Shown piece by piece: positions 1-11,523 of a DNA stretch of 64,000 nucleotides (the first letter of the stretch is position 1; each line of letters opens with the position of its first letter). This DNA is from Plenodomus lindquistii (taxonomy: Eukaryota; Ascomycota; Dothideomycetes; Pleosporales; Leptosphaeriaceae). The DNA lies in NCBI GenBank assembly GCA_025504975.1, contig JANUWI010000008.1, positions 1,364,001-1,428,000 on the forward strand. Direction: 5' to 3'. Under the pieces are notes generated by a model. That model ran no database searches. It saw only the letters and a list, made by a program, of their open reading frames with translations, and was not told the origin of the DNA. Made by a program: the position numbers and the translations under genes.

Positions 1-1482
1 TTACTTGTTGGATGGTTCAATAGTTGCGTCAATTGTATACGCAGTGATAGCGACTTTCGCGAAATGACAAGGAAAGATGTTGGGGTGAAGCTTCCTGATA
101 GAGCAGCGGTGGGTATTGTCAAAGTCGCAATGGAGAATGTGTCGTCGTCGATATTATTCGGAGACGGACTGTCGAAGTACAAACCCGCAAGAGAAGACTG
201 CATGCCAGCGTCGACCGAGGACTGAAGCTCGAGCTCCATGGTGGTGGCCCAGATTCGTTTCTTCATCTCCATTTCATACGCAGAAATTCGGCCTGTTGCA
301 AGCAAAGTAGGATCGCGATGCATACCGGACGCAAAAGCCAGACGAACCAGGTCCCCAGCGTTGATCCAGTCCAGCTTCAATTTTACGCAGTTCGCGCGCT
401 TTGCGATGAGGGAAAGACAGAGGATCTGAAAGATGTCGAGCGTTTGACGTTTGCGCGGCTGGTGAAGCATCCATGCGTCGCAGATTTCAATTAGGTCTGC
501 CGCAGCTTGACGATCCGCGGTCGTGTCACCCACGAACATGTCGTCTTTTGGACTCACACTTTTCGTGCTGGCCACAATCAGAATTAGTATGACTGCGAAG
601 CTTACTGATCTATTTGCAGAGTTACTTTGACTCCAGAACTGATTGTACTCCTTCCAAAAAGATGGCTCGTGTAGAACTCTATAGCTTGATTCCCAAGTCT
701 GGAAATAAAGTGCGGCATGTGTGTCAATGACAGCCTTGTTTGGAAGTGCAGCAAGTATCTCTTCGGCTGTGCCTTGGATCTTGCGACTCTGCTCCTTTGC
801 GGAACGTTTTCTCCGCTCACGGAATGTCTTAAAAACTGTCTTGACACGTATCATCGAAGAGTCAACTGTCAGAGTGAGACGCGTGAAGGACTGGAGCTCT
901 CGGTACTGCCTACAGTCAGCGAAGACTCGGCACGGTAGGATCATAGAACCGTACACGTGCAATCGAGCTCATCACGGAGGTCGCACCATGAAAAGCAGTC
1001 TTGAAGCCCTTGCCTCGAAACATCATCACCTCCTCAAGTTTAGGTCCATCGAGGGTCGACTCTTCATACCGTGAAGGGCTGTTGTGCGGGTTCTGTTCGG
1101 CCAGCCTCCGCTCAAGGCTCTCTATTCGTCTCTCTTGAGATTGTACTTGCCACTCTAGGGCAGTGGTGGTGACATTGTGTGTCCTGGAGCTTGTCGCATT
1201 GCTTTCTCCGAGCACGATGGGTCCACGGATACCATCAACCCCCTCAATATTGGACACCTCGAGCAAGCGGGGATCATATGTGCACTGGCCCGATCTCCCA
1301 GTCTTTTCACACCGTCCGCACACGGGATACACTCGATCGCACTTCATCTTACGACTACGGCACGCATAGCATGACAGCACCTTCCTCTTCTTGCTTGTGC
1401 GTTTCTCGGGTGAGTCATCGTGAGGTTCTGGTGATCCCTCACGCGAGATATCATCAATCCATTCTGAGCCTCGGACAGCCAT
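1..1482 (-). CDS. Zn2Cys6 fungal transcription factor (3' end cut by window edge)
   Basis: Exons run 1482-955 and 905 to beyond base 1; the 49-nt intron (GTACGG...GCAG, with a CTGAC branch site) keeps the frame open to the edge. Residues 38-67 form a binuclear zinc cluster with spacing C-x2-C-x6-C-x6-C-x2-C-x8-C, followed by a short coiled-coil-like stretch (SQERRIESLERRLAEQ). After the intron the protein matches the fungal-specific transcription factor domain in character (a motif like EPSFWKEYNQFW, then helices including RLAFASGMHRDP). It is a nuclear DNA-binding regulator; targets are unknown. It is divergent from the ferric reductase-like gene across 969 bp, so shared or cross regulation is possible but is only positional inference. 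The C-terminal part is missing from the window. Confidence 0.9.
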
Positions 1483-2451
1483 GATAGTCTGGACGATGCG
1501 ATGGCAGTCGGCTTGGGTGTTGGTGAATCGTGATGCTGGCGACTTCGGAGTATGCGGAGATGAGAGAAGTGCGACGCGTCATTGCCGGATCGCCGAACTC
1601 AGGCTTCACCACCTTGCCAAGCCCAGCGCCACAATTGACACACCCCGTCAGCGAACCTGATCACACAATTCTTATCTAACGCTATCAGCTCTAGGATGTA
1701 AGCACACCTACATTATCATACTAATCTTCTAGACGAACGCGGTAACGATAGAGCTAGTCACTTCATTGTTAGGAACAGACGTGAATGCTCTATCCAGTGC
1801 TAAAATCGTCAATATTCACCTTGCCAGTTACCATCGCCATACCACGACTCCGGCTCGTGTATATTCTGGTGCGACTACTAGCTCCCGTAACCAAAAATGG
1901 CAAGCTCTCGTGTCGCAGGGTTATCGAGATGTTTACGCCCGCGTAATCTGAAACCTTCTCCGTCTGGACGCTCGAACGCGGCGTGCGTTAAGAAGGTTGA
2001 GACGTCGGCTTGCGATGCGCGACCAGTTCAGCAACTCACTCATGTGAGCGACTGCGACCTCATTATCGCCCAGGACATTATTGCTACTCGATCGATGTTT
2101 CAACCCATTGCTGCAAGATTTGGACTCTCCACAAGAATGCAGACTTGCAAAAACGCGCTCAACGGCCCGCCTTCGGCCCAAACTCGAAGTGCAACACCCA
2201 TGTGTCTCAAGTGCGCTTAGGCGTCGCGTACGATAACGCAAAGACTCAATAACTGGCTTACAATCATCTCATGGAGCAAATTGGTTATCGATGTGCGCTT
2301 CTCCTCTTCTCGTGTCTATTTGTTGTCTTCTGTATTCTTCAGCTTTTCTAGCTACACCCACGCGTCGTCACTCAGACTCGAGTCGAGATAGACATATGCA
2401 CCCATTATTGTTTCTTTCTTCCTCATAGTTTTTCACGATACGGTCACAGCG
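1483..2451. promoter_or_regulatory. Divergent intergenic region between regulator and ferric reductase
   Basis: This stretch separates two divergent start codons. It contains GATA-type cores (TTATCT near 1672, TATCAG near 1684), but none fits the full ATCWGATAA iron-regulator consensus. A 107-codon open frame at 1897-2220 has no recognisable domain and no supporting context, so I treat it as chance. Confidence 0.4.
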
Positions 2452-4755
2452 ATGGACATGAACGGCGACCTCGATGATATTCGGTACAAGCATCACCTCG
2501 CACACCGTGGGCGAGCTGATCATCGTATCTTCTGGATCATTTGGTCGATGATCGCCCTTGCCCTCTTCACCACCAGTCTTCGCAAAGCCATCCGCCGGTG
2601 GAACAGAAGATCAACATGTCAACATTACCGTTATCAACCGATTGTTTCTGATCATCAAGGTTCCCGCCAGATATGCCGCGTGAGTGTTATCGTCAGAGCC
2701 GCAGTTACCAGGCCACTATCGCATCGACTCCAATACTTCATTCCTGCTCCGACCGTTGGCGGTTGCATCCTACTGACATTGTACTTTGCTATCGCGATCC
2801 TTCTCCTCGCCGTAGTTGACGCGCCTTTCCTATCGCAGCATTATCTGGATGACCTGGCCTTCCGCGCAGCCTGGATCACGTTGACTCAAGTCCCGCTGGT
2901 TTATCTACTATCATCTAAACGCGGTCCCCTCAACATCATCATTGGCACCTCTCATGAGCGCATCAACTACATTCACCGATGGGTGGGGCGCATTCTCTTT
3001 CTCAGCGCTACCATCCACTTCGGCATCATGAAGTCATCGATATTGACGAGCGATATCATTCATTCACGAGAGAAGAGTATGATCATTGTTCGTTATGGAG
3101 TAGGTGCATATGCTACGTTGCTCTGGATTGCGGCAACGAGTGTCCTGCCTACAAGGGGTTGGAGCCATAGAATCTTCCACATCAACCACTGGATCTCCAC
3201 GATTGGATTCTTAATCATCGCGGCGCAGCATGTGCCGAGCTATGCGCGTGTACCGATCTTCGTCGCTGGAGCCATCCTGGCTATGGATAAAGTTTTAATC
3301 TTTTACTATTTCGTACTTAACAATGTTTCCTTCCGGCCGCTCAGACCCAGACTGGGAAGATTTGGAAGAAAATCAGAGCGCGGAATGTTGGTATCTGGAT
3401 TTGCTGTTGAGATGACCGCACCATCGACTTCCAGCCTGGGATTACCGACTCAGACAACAGACGGAGCGACAGTCATACGCATTCCCAAAATCCCTTTTAG
3501 CTGGAAGCCAGGGCAGCACGTTCGTCTCTATATCCACGCCCTTGGAGCGTTCGAATCGCATCCGTTCACACCGGCGAATTGCTCAACCCTTCCACCGCCC
3601 CCACTGCCCCCGAGGAACGACATCGAACGCGGCAGCCATACGCGCCTCACCCCCAACAACACACCAGCACAGACAAGCGAGATGCTGCTGATGATCCGAG
3701 CCAAGTCTGGCTTTACGAAACGCCTCGCAGCGTACCACGCCGAGTGGCTCACACGCCCGTGTCCCAACGCAAGCGAGGCCACTCCACCACTCATCGCATA
3801 CATCGATGGCCCATACGGCAATGCACCAGCGTGGGAGACGTACGAAAACCTCGTGCTAGTAGCTTCCTCCACAGGGGTCTCGTTCATGCTGTCAATACTA
3901 GACCATCTCGAGCAGCTCTGCTTCACGGGTGCTTCTCGTCTCGCAACACAGCGGATCCGCCTGGTTTGGACAACACGGCATATCGACCCGCATTTCGCAG
4001 ACACGGTTTCCCATTTGCTACTTCGGTATAGCATGATCTTGCGCGAGACGGGTGTGAGTGTCAAGGCGGACTTTTACACTACGTGTCCTGACTCTGAGGT
4101 TGGGGTCGAGATGAGCCAGTACGATCAGTTTGCTCATTTGCGCCAGCATAGTGGGAGTAGTAGTAGGAGCAGAAGTGCGAGCAGACCGCCGCTGAGAATC
4201 AGGCATCCGGAAGAGGTAATGAACGAGTGGGAGCGAGAAGCAGATATGCATGCTGCAGCTCTCAGGCGGGTTGACCCATTTGGCACGCTGATGGAGGGCA
4301 GCGAACGGTGGAGCTTCGAAAGCGACGAGTCTAGTGACAGTGAGACTTTAGTGGATGGTGAAGAAGGAGACCCCTTTGTAAACGCGTATGCGACGCAGGG
4401 CCGAAATGATGCGTATCGGCATCTACCACGCCCTGGGGTGTCGCATCGGTCTATGCAGGAAGACGGCGCAGATGGCTGTCAATGCGCGATTATACAGCAT
4501 CAGCGACGGAAGCTGAAATCCTTCAAAACGACATCCTGCGAGTTTATCACTCGATGGCATGGTGTGCGTGCAGACATTCCATCTATTATGGCTGAGGAAC
4601 GACCATGCGAAAGCGCAGAGAGCACCATGGTTGCGGTGTGCGCGCCCAGTGAAATCTCACGGCAGCTGCAGAACACGGTGTCGGATATGAACATGGAATT
4701 TGCACGACGGAGACGGCGGGCACCAGTAGATATCCACGTGGAAGGCTTCCAATAA
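2452..4755 (+). CDS. Ferric reductase-like transmembrane flavocytochrome (FRE/NOX superfamily)
   Basis: A 767-residue single-exon protein. The membrane part (about 100-310) carries two pairs of haem-ligand histidines, H175/H189 and H246/H260, each pair spaced by 13 residues as in ferric reductase and NADPH oxidase cytochromes. An FAD-binding segment follows (WKPGQHVRLYI, then HPFT near residue 370), then an NAD(P)H motif (DGPYGNAP near 451). The extreme C-terminus ends in a reductase-like block with VAVCAP in place of the usual CGP. Between the NADPH strands lies an insertion rich in Ser, Arg and acidic residues (about 565-675). The family moves electrons from cytosolic NADPH across the plasma membrane to reduce ferric or cupric ions. 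Substrate is not deducible. Confidence is high for family, lower for metal specificity. Confidence 0.92.
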   Translation: MDMNGDLDDIRYKHHLAHRGRADHRIFWIIWSMIALALFTTSLRKAIRRWNRRSTCQHYRYQPIVSDHQGSRQICRVSVIVRAAVTRPLSHRLQYFIPAPTVGGCILLTLYFAIAILLLAVVDAPFLSQHYLDDLAFRAAWITLTQVPLVYLLSSKRGPLNIIIGTSHERINYIHRWVGRILFLSATIHFGIMKSSILTSDIIHSREKSMIIVRYGVGAYATLLWIAATSVLPTRGWSHRIFHINHWISTIGFLIIAAQHVPSYARVPIFVAGAILAMDKVLIFYYFVLNNVSFRPLRPRLGRFGRKSERGMLVSGFAVEMTAPSTSSLGLPTQTTDGATVIRIPKIPFSWKPGQHVRLYIHALGAFESHPFTPANCSTLPPPPLPPRNDIERGSHTRLTPNNTPAQTSEMLLMIRAKSGFTKRLAAYHAEWLTRPCPNASEATPPLIAYIDGPYGNAPAWETYENLVLVASSTGVSFMLSILDHLEQLCFTGASRLATQRIRLVWTTRHIDPHFADTVSHLLLRYSMILRETGVSVKADFYTTCPDSEVGVEMSQYDQFAHLRQHSGSSSRSRSASRPPLRIRHPEEVMNEWEREADMHAAALRRVDPFGTLMEGSERWSFESDESSDSETLVDGEEGDPFVNAYATQGRNDAYRHLPRPGVSHRSMQEDGADGCQCAIIQHQRRKLKSFKTTSCEFITRWHGVRADIPSIMAEERPCESAESTMVAVCAPSEISRQLQNTVSDMNMEFARRRRRAPVDIHVEGFQ

Positions 4756-4816
4756 GGTCAAATCCGCATTCATCACTCGCGTTCAATCTCACACGACAAC
4801 CTCCGTACAACCTTCT

Positions 4817-6238
4817 TTATATCCGCGCCTTCCAATCCCATCCCACCAAACTCCACCTCGTCGCGATCAACAGCCCCCCTCCAACAAAGAAACTCGTCCC
4901 CGCCCAAATATTCGCATACGTGTAATCCCCGCCATGACTCTGGATCAACGCGCCCGCAAGCGGCGGCCCCGTGAAGCTCGAAAAACTCACAATCGTAAAC
5001 GCCATACCCATGCGCACCCCTGCCTTCTTCAGATCCTGCGTCTTACTCATCTTGCCAATGCAGGCTGGCCACAACGCCTGAATGACTGCGCTCCCACTGC
5101 CATAAATGGCGGCGAATACGTACAACGGGCCAACAGAGTGAATGCCAATCCAGCCAAACATCATGATGCCGCACATGAACGCGAACGGGATCAGCACATT
5201 CAGCGACCCGATTTTATCGGCATAGTACGAGGGCAGAATGCGGAAGACGAAGCCCATGCAGACTTGGACGAGGAGCAGGTTGATGGACTGCTGGTAGCTT
5301 GTGCCCAGGACGTTGCGGCCATACGAGCCGATGTAGAAGAAGGCAAAGTAGAGACCCCAGAAGGAGAAGAACATGGCAATACAGTACAGCGTGTAGGGTA
5401 ATTCGCGGAAGCTCGCCCAGTCGACGAGCGGGCCTGTTTTCCGCGGCGGCAAGCGCGTGCGGTATAGAGCGATGGTGATGGCATTTGCAGCGAGCATGAT
5501 GAACCCAATTATGCGAATGGTCCAGGGGAATCCCAGACGAGGAAGGCACTGCTGTACGATGATGGGGAAGATGACGCCGCCGGTACAAGACCCGAGTGCT
5601 GTGAAGCCGAGAGCGAAAGCACGACGACGCACAAAGTAGGTTGATACTAGCGCCATGGAGGGGCAGAATTGCAGACCGTTTGCGATACCGAGGCATACGC
5701 CTTGGCTGAGGAAGACTTGCCAAAGCGTGGTGCTTTCGGCCATGGTGAAGATGCCGATAAGTTGGAAGATGGCGCCGGCGATGTAGACGGGTCTGAAGAG
5801 GCCGGCGTCTGTGGCGCGGCCGGTGAAGGTGCCGATGCCGAAGAGGAGGAACACTTGGATGGAGCCGATCCAGGATATAGTTGAAGGGGGGATCTTGAGC
5901 GTGTTCTCGTAGTAGGTTTGGTACACGCCAAAGGAGGTGAAGAAACCGAATGTGGTGAAGATTGTGAGATGTGTGCAGAGGACTTGGGTCCAGGCGACTA
6001 GACCGCCGTCTGGTGCTGGGCCTGGGTCAATGGAGACTGCAGAACGACGGGAGAGGATTCTGGAGAGTGCGGGCTTTTCATTTGGTGGGTGTGTCTCGCG
6101 CTCAGGGTCGGCTATGGTTTCTTCAATAATCTCTTCATCACGGGCACTTGGCCAGGTGCTGAGGTTGCGTTCGACATCATCTGTGGCGTCAGGTGTGGCG
6201 TGCTTGTCTGAAGCGTCTGAAATCTGTCGGGCAGCCAT
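4817..6238 (-). CDS. MFS transporter, monocarboxylate (MCT/MCH) type
   Basis: A 473-residue single-exon protein. A hydrophilic N-terminus of about 75 residues leads to the phrase DGGLVAWTQVLCTHL, typical of the start of fungal MCT-like carriers, followed by about 12 hydrophobic membrane segments. A loop RTRLPPRKTGPLVDW separates the two six-helix halves. Fungal members include Mch-type carriers such as the riboflavin carrier Mch5 and carriers for small carboxylates; the substrate cannot be read from sequence. It is tail-to-tail with the ferric reductase gene, only 61 bp apart, so their 3' untranslated regions probably overlap. No intron is needed. Confidence 0.9.
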   Translation of the reverse strand: MAARQISDASDKHATPDATDDVERNLSTWPSARDEEIIEETIADPERETHPPNEKPALSRILSRRSAVSIDPGPAPDGGLVAWTQVLCTHLTIFTTFGFFTSFGVYQTYYENTLKIPPSTISWIGSIQVFLLFGIGTFTGRATDAGLFRPVYIAGAIFQLIGIFTMAESTTLWQVFLSQGVCLGIANGLQFCPSMALVSTYFVRRRAFALGFTALGSCTGGVIFPIIVQQCLPRLGFPWTIRIIGFIMLAANAITIALYRTRLPPRKTGPLVDWASFRELPYTLYCIAMFFSFWGLYFAFFYIGSYGRNVLGTSYQQSINLLLVQVCMGFVFRILPSYYADKIGSLNVLIPFAFMCGIMMFGWIGIHSVGPLYVFAAIYGSGSAVIQALWPACIGKMSKTQDLKKAGVRMGMAFTIVSFSSFTGPPLAGALIQSHGGDYTYANIWAGTSFFVGGGLLIATRWSLVGWDWKARI

Positions 6239-6669
6239 GGCTGTAACTTAGTCTGCAAAGTCAAAACCAGACGGAGTAGCTTCTTGGAAAACCCGGGGTA
6301 GCGGGAGACATTAGTTGTGGCTCTGATTCTTCAACGTTGGTGCGAAGCTTTTTGAATAAATCATGACGAGAGCTCGGGAATAAACTGCCATGCCAGAAGA
6401 TCATTGCTAGATGCGCGCATGTGGATACGTTTGACAGAACGAATGCACAGCGGGAGCCAATCACGTCATTGCGCGAGCACGAAACTGGCAGGGTCCATGA
6501 GGATTTATCCGTCCAACAAACACAACGCTTTGCTAACTACGATGATTTTGTCAGCAAGATCGCTTTGTCATGATGCGCTGTGCTGACTATGATTTGACTG
6601 CATATTGTGATTAATCACTCGTGTCACTCTGATGGCCCCAGTGATAGTGACGACTGGTAGCACCACGTC
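6239..6669. other. Intergenic, promoter of the MCT-like gene
   Basis: The region lies between the MCT-like start codon and the stop codon of the SNG1-like gene, both on the minus strand. I see no coding exon or repeat in it. Confidence 0.5.
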
Positions 6670-8619
6670 TTAAACACCCAGTCCGCCTGTGATGCGCCGC
6701 CGCCTGCGATCCTCTTCCTTCCTTGAGCCTCGAGTCGTAACACGAGCCAGCAAACTTGGATCCTCCCTCTCCTTGTCCATCTTTGCATGCCAGTCGGCCT
6801 CCGCCTTCGCGGCGGTTCTCTTCACCCGGGCCGTATTCCATTTCATGTAGTAACAGCATAGCGGAAACAAGGCGCTATCGACAGCGACCCAGGCGAAGAG
6901 GATGCCGAAGTTTAGACCGACTTGTGGGTGCAGATCGAAAAGCGTGGAGCGAGTTAGTTCGACGACGTTGTGCATGGGCCAGGCGTAGCCCCAGCGGTAA
7001 AAGGCTGGCGAAAGCGGAAGGGCGTAGAAGCCCGTCGCAACGTTACTGATGACCCAGAAGATGAGCCAGAGTGCAGTCTGGGCTGTCAGTTAACACTTAT
7101 CGGCCAAGAGAACTTCAGGATAGAAAACTCACCCAAGGTGTTCCCAGTAGCATCGCCGCGTTCTCGCTGGCAAGCCCGAAGGCTGTCATTCCAACCCAAT
7201 TGCCCATCCAGTAAACTACAAAGGTAGCCTTGCCGTAGGCATTCGGATTGTTCGCTGGCCAGACATGCGACGCGGGCCCATTATTCATAGGCATGAGGAA
7301 TGCCAGAGAGACGAAGGAGTAGACCAATGAAAGTAAAAAGTATGATGCGACAGTAGACACATAACGCCATATGATAAGCTGATAGAAGAGTAGCGGCGGG
7401 TGCCCTTTTGGTGACAGGTATTTCATGTGTATCGGCAAGAAGAACGTGAAGCTGAAAAAGCTGATGATGATCAGATATATCAAGCCGATGCTTACTGCGG
7501 GAGTCGCGATAGGAGGACCAAATGGGCGCAAGTCGTACACGGTGAACTGTATGCCAGGCGAAATCGCTTGCGGTGAGAGATCCAGGTTCATTTCGCTAGC
7601 GGTAACGTTGCTTTCAAGTAAATGTTGTATCCATGCCCGGCCAAATTCGTGAATGATGCGCTTCTGGAGTGCAGTCAGACTGGGCACAATGTACGACGAC
7701 GCGGTGGTTTGGTCGCGTGCGGAGTTGAACGTAATTTGGCACGCGCCGAGCGGATCATAGCTTGTGTTGCCATCGCGCACAGCTGCTTCGAGTAACGCTG
7801 TGGCATTTGAATTGATGACCACGGAGGCCCAAGCGTGAAAGTCGTAGACACTTTCGCGGACCTTCAAGGGATCATTGTCAAATTGCTGGGGCGTGGCGAA
7901 GGTGTAGCCTGGAACAACTCCTCCCTCATCGATGGTGTTTTGAATGGCTCGGGTCACGAAAGGTCCCACGAACGGAGTAACTGCACCATATGGAGCCTGA
8001 CCGTCAAAGTCGACTACCCAAATGCTCAGATCTTTGACTTTATTGTTCTGACGAAACAGTGCACCCCAGAAAAGACAAAGAAACGTCATGATCGCGACAG
8101 CGAGGATGAAGTCTGAAGCATGTTAGTGTGATACCATTTGCAAATGGATTGTACCACTTACTGGTGCGAAACCAGAGCTTCAGCACGTGTAATCTGACAC
8201 CGGCCTAATGACAAGTCACCTTCCGCTCGAGGTTTGAAAATCTATAAGCTTACCATGGACCAATGCCAAAAGCCAACGTGATCTTGCTGAGCTTGGGTTC
8301 GACTTTTCTTGGTACGCGTCCTCTGGGGCCAGGCTGGAGTGTTGTCCAATGCTGCAGGGTCTGTGTCGCACTGGGTCTCCATCTTCTCCATATCGACTGC
8401 GTCTTGAGTGCGGGCGGACTGAACATGGGAGATAGCGTTACGCTCAGTATCCGAATCACTCTCAGAAGAGTCGGCGTCGCAGTGCCAAGCCTCGTGTTCG
8501 TAGTGAGGAGCGATTTGACAGCCGTAAGTAGGTTCTGCCATACTGTCGCCAGCATTCGTAAAATTCGAGCGGGACCGTATGATGACTGTGCCAGTCGAAG
8601 ATCCGCTGTACTCCAACAT
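6670..8619 (-). CDS. SNG1-like membrane protein (DUF3533, nitrosoguanidine-resistance family)
   Basis: Four exons are supported: 8619-8254, 8204-8162, 8112-7133 and 7077-6670, giving about 598 residues (yeast Sng1 is 547). All three introns are short (49, 49 and 55 nt) with GTAAGC, GTAAGT and GTGAGT donors. The N-terminal 120 residues are hydrophilic and acidic. A first membrane segment (ILAVAIMTFLCLFWGALF) precedes a roughly 200-residue loop starting with a phrase like LSIWVVDFDGQ that is typical of DUF3533. Several membrane segments follow, then a basic C-terminal tail. In yeast, Sng1 gives nitrosoguanidine resistance and affects plasma-membrane lipid asymmetry; whether that holds here is inference. 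An internal start at Met28 is possible. Confidence 0.88.
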
Positions 8620-9295
8620 GTTGGTGGCCTAGTGTTCCTGCTCAGAGTACTTCCTGCAAGATTGTTCACATGTGCAGTGGGGTTGCTTCAAAAGTTGCTG
8701 ACGAAGAAGATTGAACTGCGACTAGCGTGAATGTGACTGTTTGATATGTGATAAGGTCGATGGTGATCAGGTTTGGTACGCAGAGAGGTGAGCGCTTAGC
8801 AACAAATTCGTCGAGAACTATTAGATTTCTGAAAGATCACCGGTTCTGTGTTGCAGATGTCACGATAGTTCTGGCAGAAGAGTTTTGACGTTGCGGCAAA
8901 GTCTAGACAGATGATTGGGCTACCAAATGGTCCCAAAGTAGGTCCGACCTGATCGTGAATAATATGGACACAGACAACAGTCAGGCGTTTTCATCAAAGC
9001 TTTTTTGCGGCAAGTCTGAAGGAACAGAAGCGCAGCAGAGCAGACATTTCGATATAATTTCAGGTGTGGGGTCGACGTGCCAGGGAAGGAGGGGGTGGCA
9101 CCGGCAGCGATAGGGCTGAGCTAAGCGAATTAGACATGAGACGGTTTCGCGTTCGCGTTCGCGACACCACAACCGGAGAAGGCCAGAACACTCATTCACC
9201 ATGATGCGTCGCGAAAATGCCAACGCGCTGAGGCTCTGCTTGTCCGCAATAGAACCGGCTGTTCTGCCACAGTCACGCAGGTTGATAAGCCGTCA
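8620..9295. other. Divergent intergenic region between SNG1-like and chromodomain genes
   Basis: Start codons of the SNG1-like gene (minus) and the chromodomain gene (plus) face away from this stretch, so it must hold both promoters. I recognise no domain-bearing frame or strong repeat. Confidence 0.5.
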
Positions 9296-11014
9296 ATGTC
9301 CATGAGCGAATTTACCAGCCACTTCGATAGTAATGGCGGCCTCGGGCGCGGACGTGGACGTGGACGAGGTCGAGGTCGAGGGCGTGGCAGGGGCAAGACG
9401 CAACTCGTACGCAAATGCAGCATACATGATTCTGGCTCCCTCTAATAGAAACGATAGTGGGAATGGGAGTCGTACACGCCTGGCCCAGAAGTCTATCGAC
9501 AACTCTGGCGCATCCGCAGAGAACCCTCCACCGTGACTCCTCGATTACCGGACCAGTGCCCCCGTCCGTATTTACGAACACGAATTCTCGATCGGCGGCA
9601 GACTGAGGGCGACATACGGCAGAACTACTATGTTGTCGAGATAGTTCGGCAGACCATGGACGATTCGCAGCCCCAGACGACGGTCGAACACGTCGACTTG
9701 AGTTGCATACTGGACTTCGTCTCTGCGTCAGAGCTGGAAAGATATGAGAATGAACAGTTCAGAATCGAGGCTGAGGCTGAGGCGATTGCGGCGCGCGCCG
9801 AGGCCGAAGAAACAACACGTCGGCGGCTGGAACGGAATGCGCGCGAGCCAATCTCACTTGCAGGAAGAGGCCGCGGAAGTGAAATGCTCGGTGGGCTTGA
9901 TTTTGGCTCGGGAGCGCTGCACACCGCACCGAAAAGAGGCAGGCCAAGAGGGAGCAGAGGGAGTAGAGGACGGCCTCGTGGCTCATGGCGCGGGAGAGGA
10001 CAATTGGCACTCAGCAGTCGCATACGCAATGACGGCTTGGAACGAGGCATTGCAGACGCAGGGCCTGCTGACGCGTCACATCTCGAAGAAGAGGAGGCAT
10101 TGGATCGTGTTGTGGACGAGACAGACTCAGATGAGGACTCTCTTGACGATGGGCCAGCGCGATCTTCACCAAACTTGATGCGCTCAGCCTTCGTCGCCAA
10201 TAGTGCCCTACCCGTACCGCCCGTGACCAGGAAACCGACAGCCTCATTCGACGCACGGCGCGAAGTATCAGCGAGTCCTCACATCTCCGAATCTGACACC
10301 GAATTGATCGACTACGATACAAGGTCCACATCTAGTGCTGCGGTTCAACTGTTGCAGGTGGACCACGATGGTGACCGCCGCGTAATTCCAGAGGCTCAAA
10401 CAGAGATCGACCTCCATGACCGTCACCACCACAAAAGAAGACGAACTGTCTCGGAAAGTACCACATCAGACCTGCCCACGTTCAAACCACCAACCGGCTC
10501 AGTATTTGAGCCTGAGGGACCATACACCCAGCAGCTGTTATTCAGGGAATCTTCTTTACCAGATGTTGACTCAGTCTCCGAACCTGAGCCCCCGCGTCCC
10601 CAGGATCTCATGTTCAGAAACCAGTCTTCTATCCCGGAATACGAGTCAGAATCCATTGATGGAGACATCCCCGCCCAGCGACCTCCAGCGCCTCACAAAT
10701 ACTCCAACGAGCAAAACGATGCCATGTTTCTCGATGATGATACTCTACGCATTACACAGCCGCAAAGTGGCCTCGATGTTGCCGAGCATCATGGTCCTAA
10801 CGAAGCTGATAACGAGGATGCTGAAGAGTATGTCGTCGAGTCAATTATTGAACACTTCCACGAAGGACGCAAGAAGTATTATCTGGTCAAGTGGGAGGGG
10901 TACGAGGACAGCCACGATTGGCTACCGGAAGAGGATCTCGCAGGTGCCGCCGACGTCGTCGCCCAGTATAATCAAAGAATCGCACAAAGAAAGGGTGAAA
11001 AAAAGACCAAGTAG
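9296..11014 (+). CDS. Chromodomain protein with RG-rich N-terminus and AT-hook-like motifs
   Basis: Exons 9296-9406 and 9458-11014 are joined across a 51-nt intron (GTACGC...CGATAG) and give 555 residues; in-frame ATGs lie at 9296 and 9302. Residues 16-33 are an almost pure Arg-Gly run. A helical Glu/Ala/Arg-rich stretch follows (about 145-185), then a basic segment with KRGRPRGSRG and RGRPRGSWRG that resembles two AT-hooks. The middle is acidic, Ser/Pro-rich and probably disordered. A C-terminal chromodomain (about 493-545) has the aromatic-cage layout YVVESIIEHF, YYLVKWEGYEDSHDW and LPEEDL. A role in reading methylated histone tails while holding nucleic acid is a reasonable inference. It has no chromoshadow domain that I can see, so it is not a plain HP1. 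Confidence 0.88.
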
Positions 11015-11523
11015 ACGAATGACACTCGTACCCTGCAAGGATTTGACCTCTTCGGGGCGATCAACGAGTCTTTAGTCTTTGATGTCGATGCTCTTGTTGT
11101 GAATAACGTTTAGGGGGCCTAAGACTCTGTGCAATTCTCCTACTCTTCTGTTCGGCTGACTATATACTCAGAACATGAATGCGCTGGACCTGAGTGCGAC
11201 GAAAGGGACGCCAAGGCTAATGCAGGATTACGCCCCCAATAATCGCATCCCTACATCCCGCACAAATACCATTGCCAAAACGAGGTCCTATTCGCGCATG
11301 ATTCTTATCGCAAATCAGGAATCCCTCGTGTGCTTATCATCACAGTGAGCATGACGTCGGCTATGCATCTTCCCGCACCTCCTCTTCAATACCAACCGTC
11401 TGCAACTTCATTCGCATCCAAGCATTCTCCTCTGTGCTTTTTGTCAATTCACAAATGCTTGCGCAAAACAACAAATATCCAGTAGCAAACCTGTTCACCA
11501 ATCTACAGTCAAATATATAAAAA
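11015..11523. other. Intergenic between chromodomain and Cys-triplet genes
   Basis: This stretch contains the 3' region of the chromodomain gene and the promoter of the downstream cysteine-rich gene. A TATA-like ATATATAAAA lies at about 11513-11522, immediately before the ATG at 11524, too close for a normal TATA box. No other feature is seen. Confidence 0.4.

Noticed and set aside
1897..2220. 107-codon frame in the regulator/reductase intergenic region
   Set aside because: No domain or supporting signal; length is within chance for this composition.
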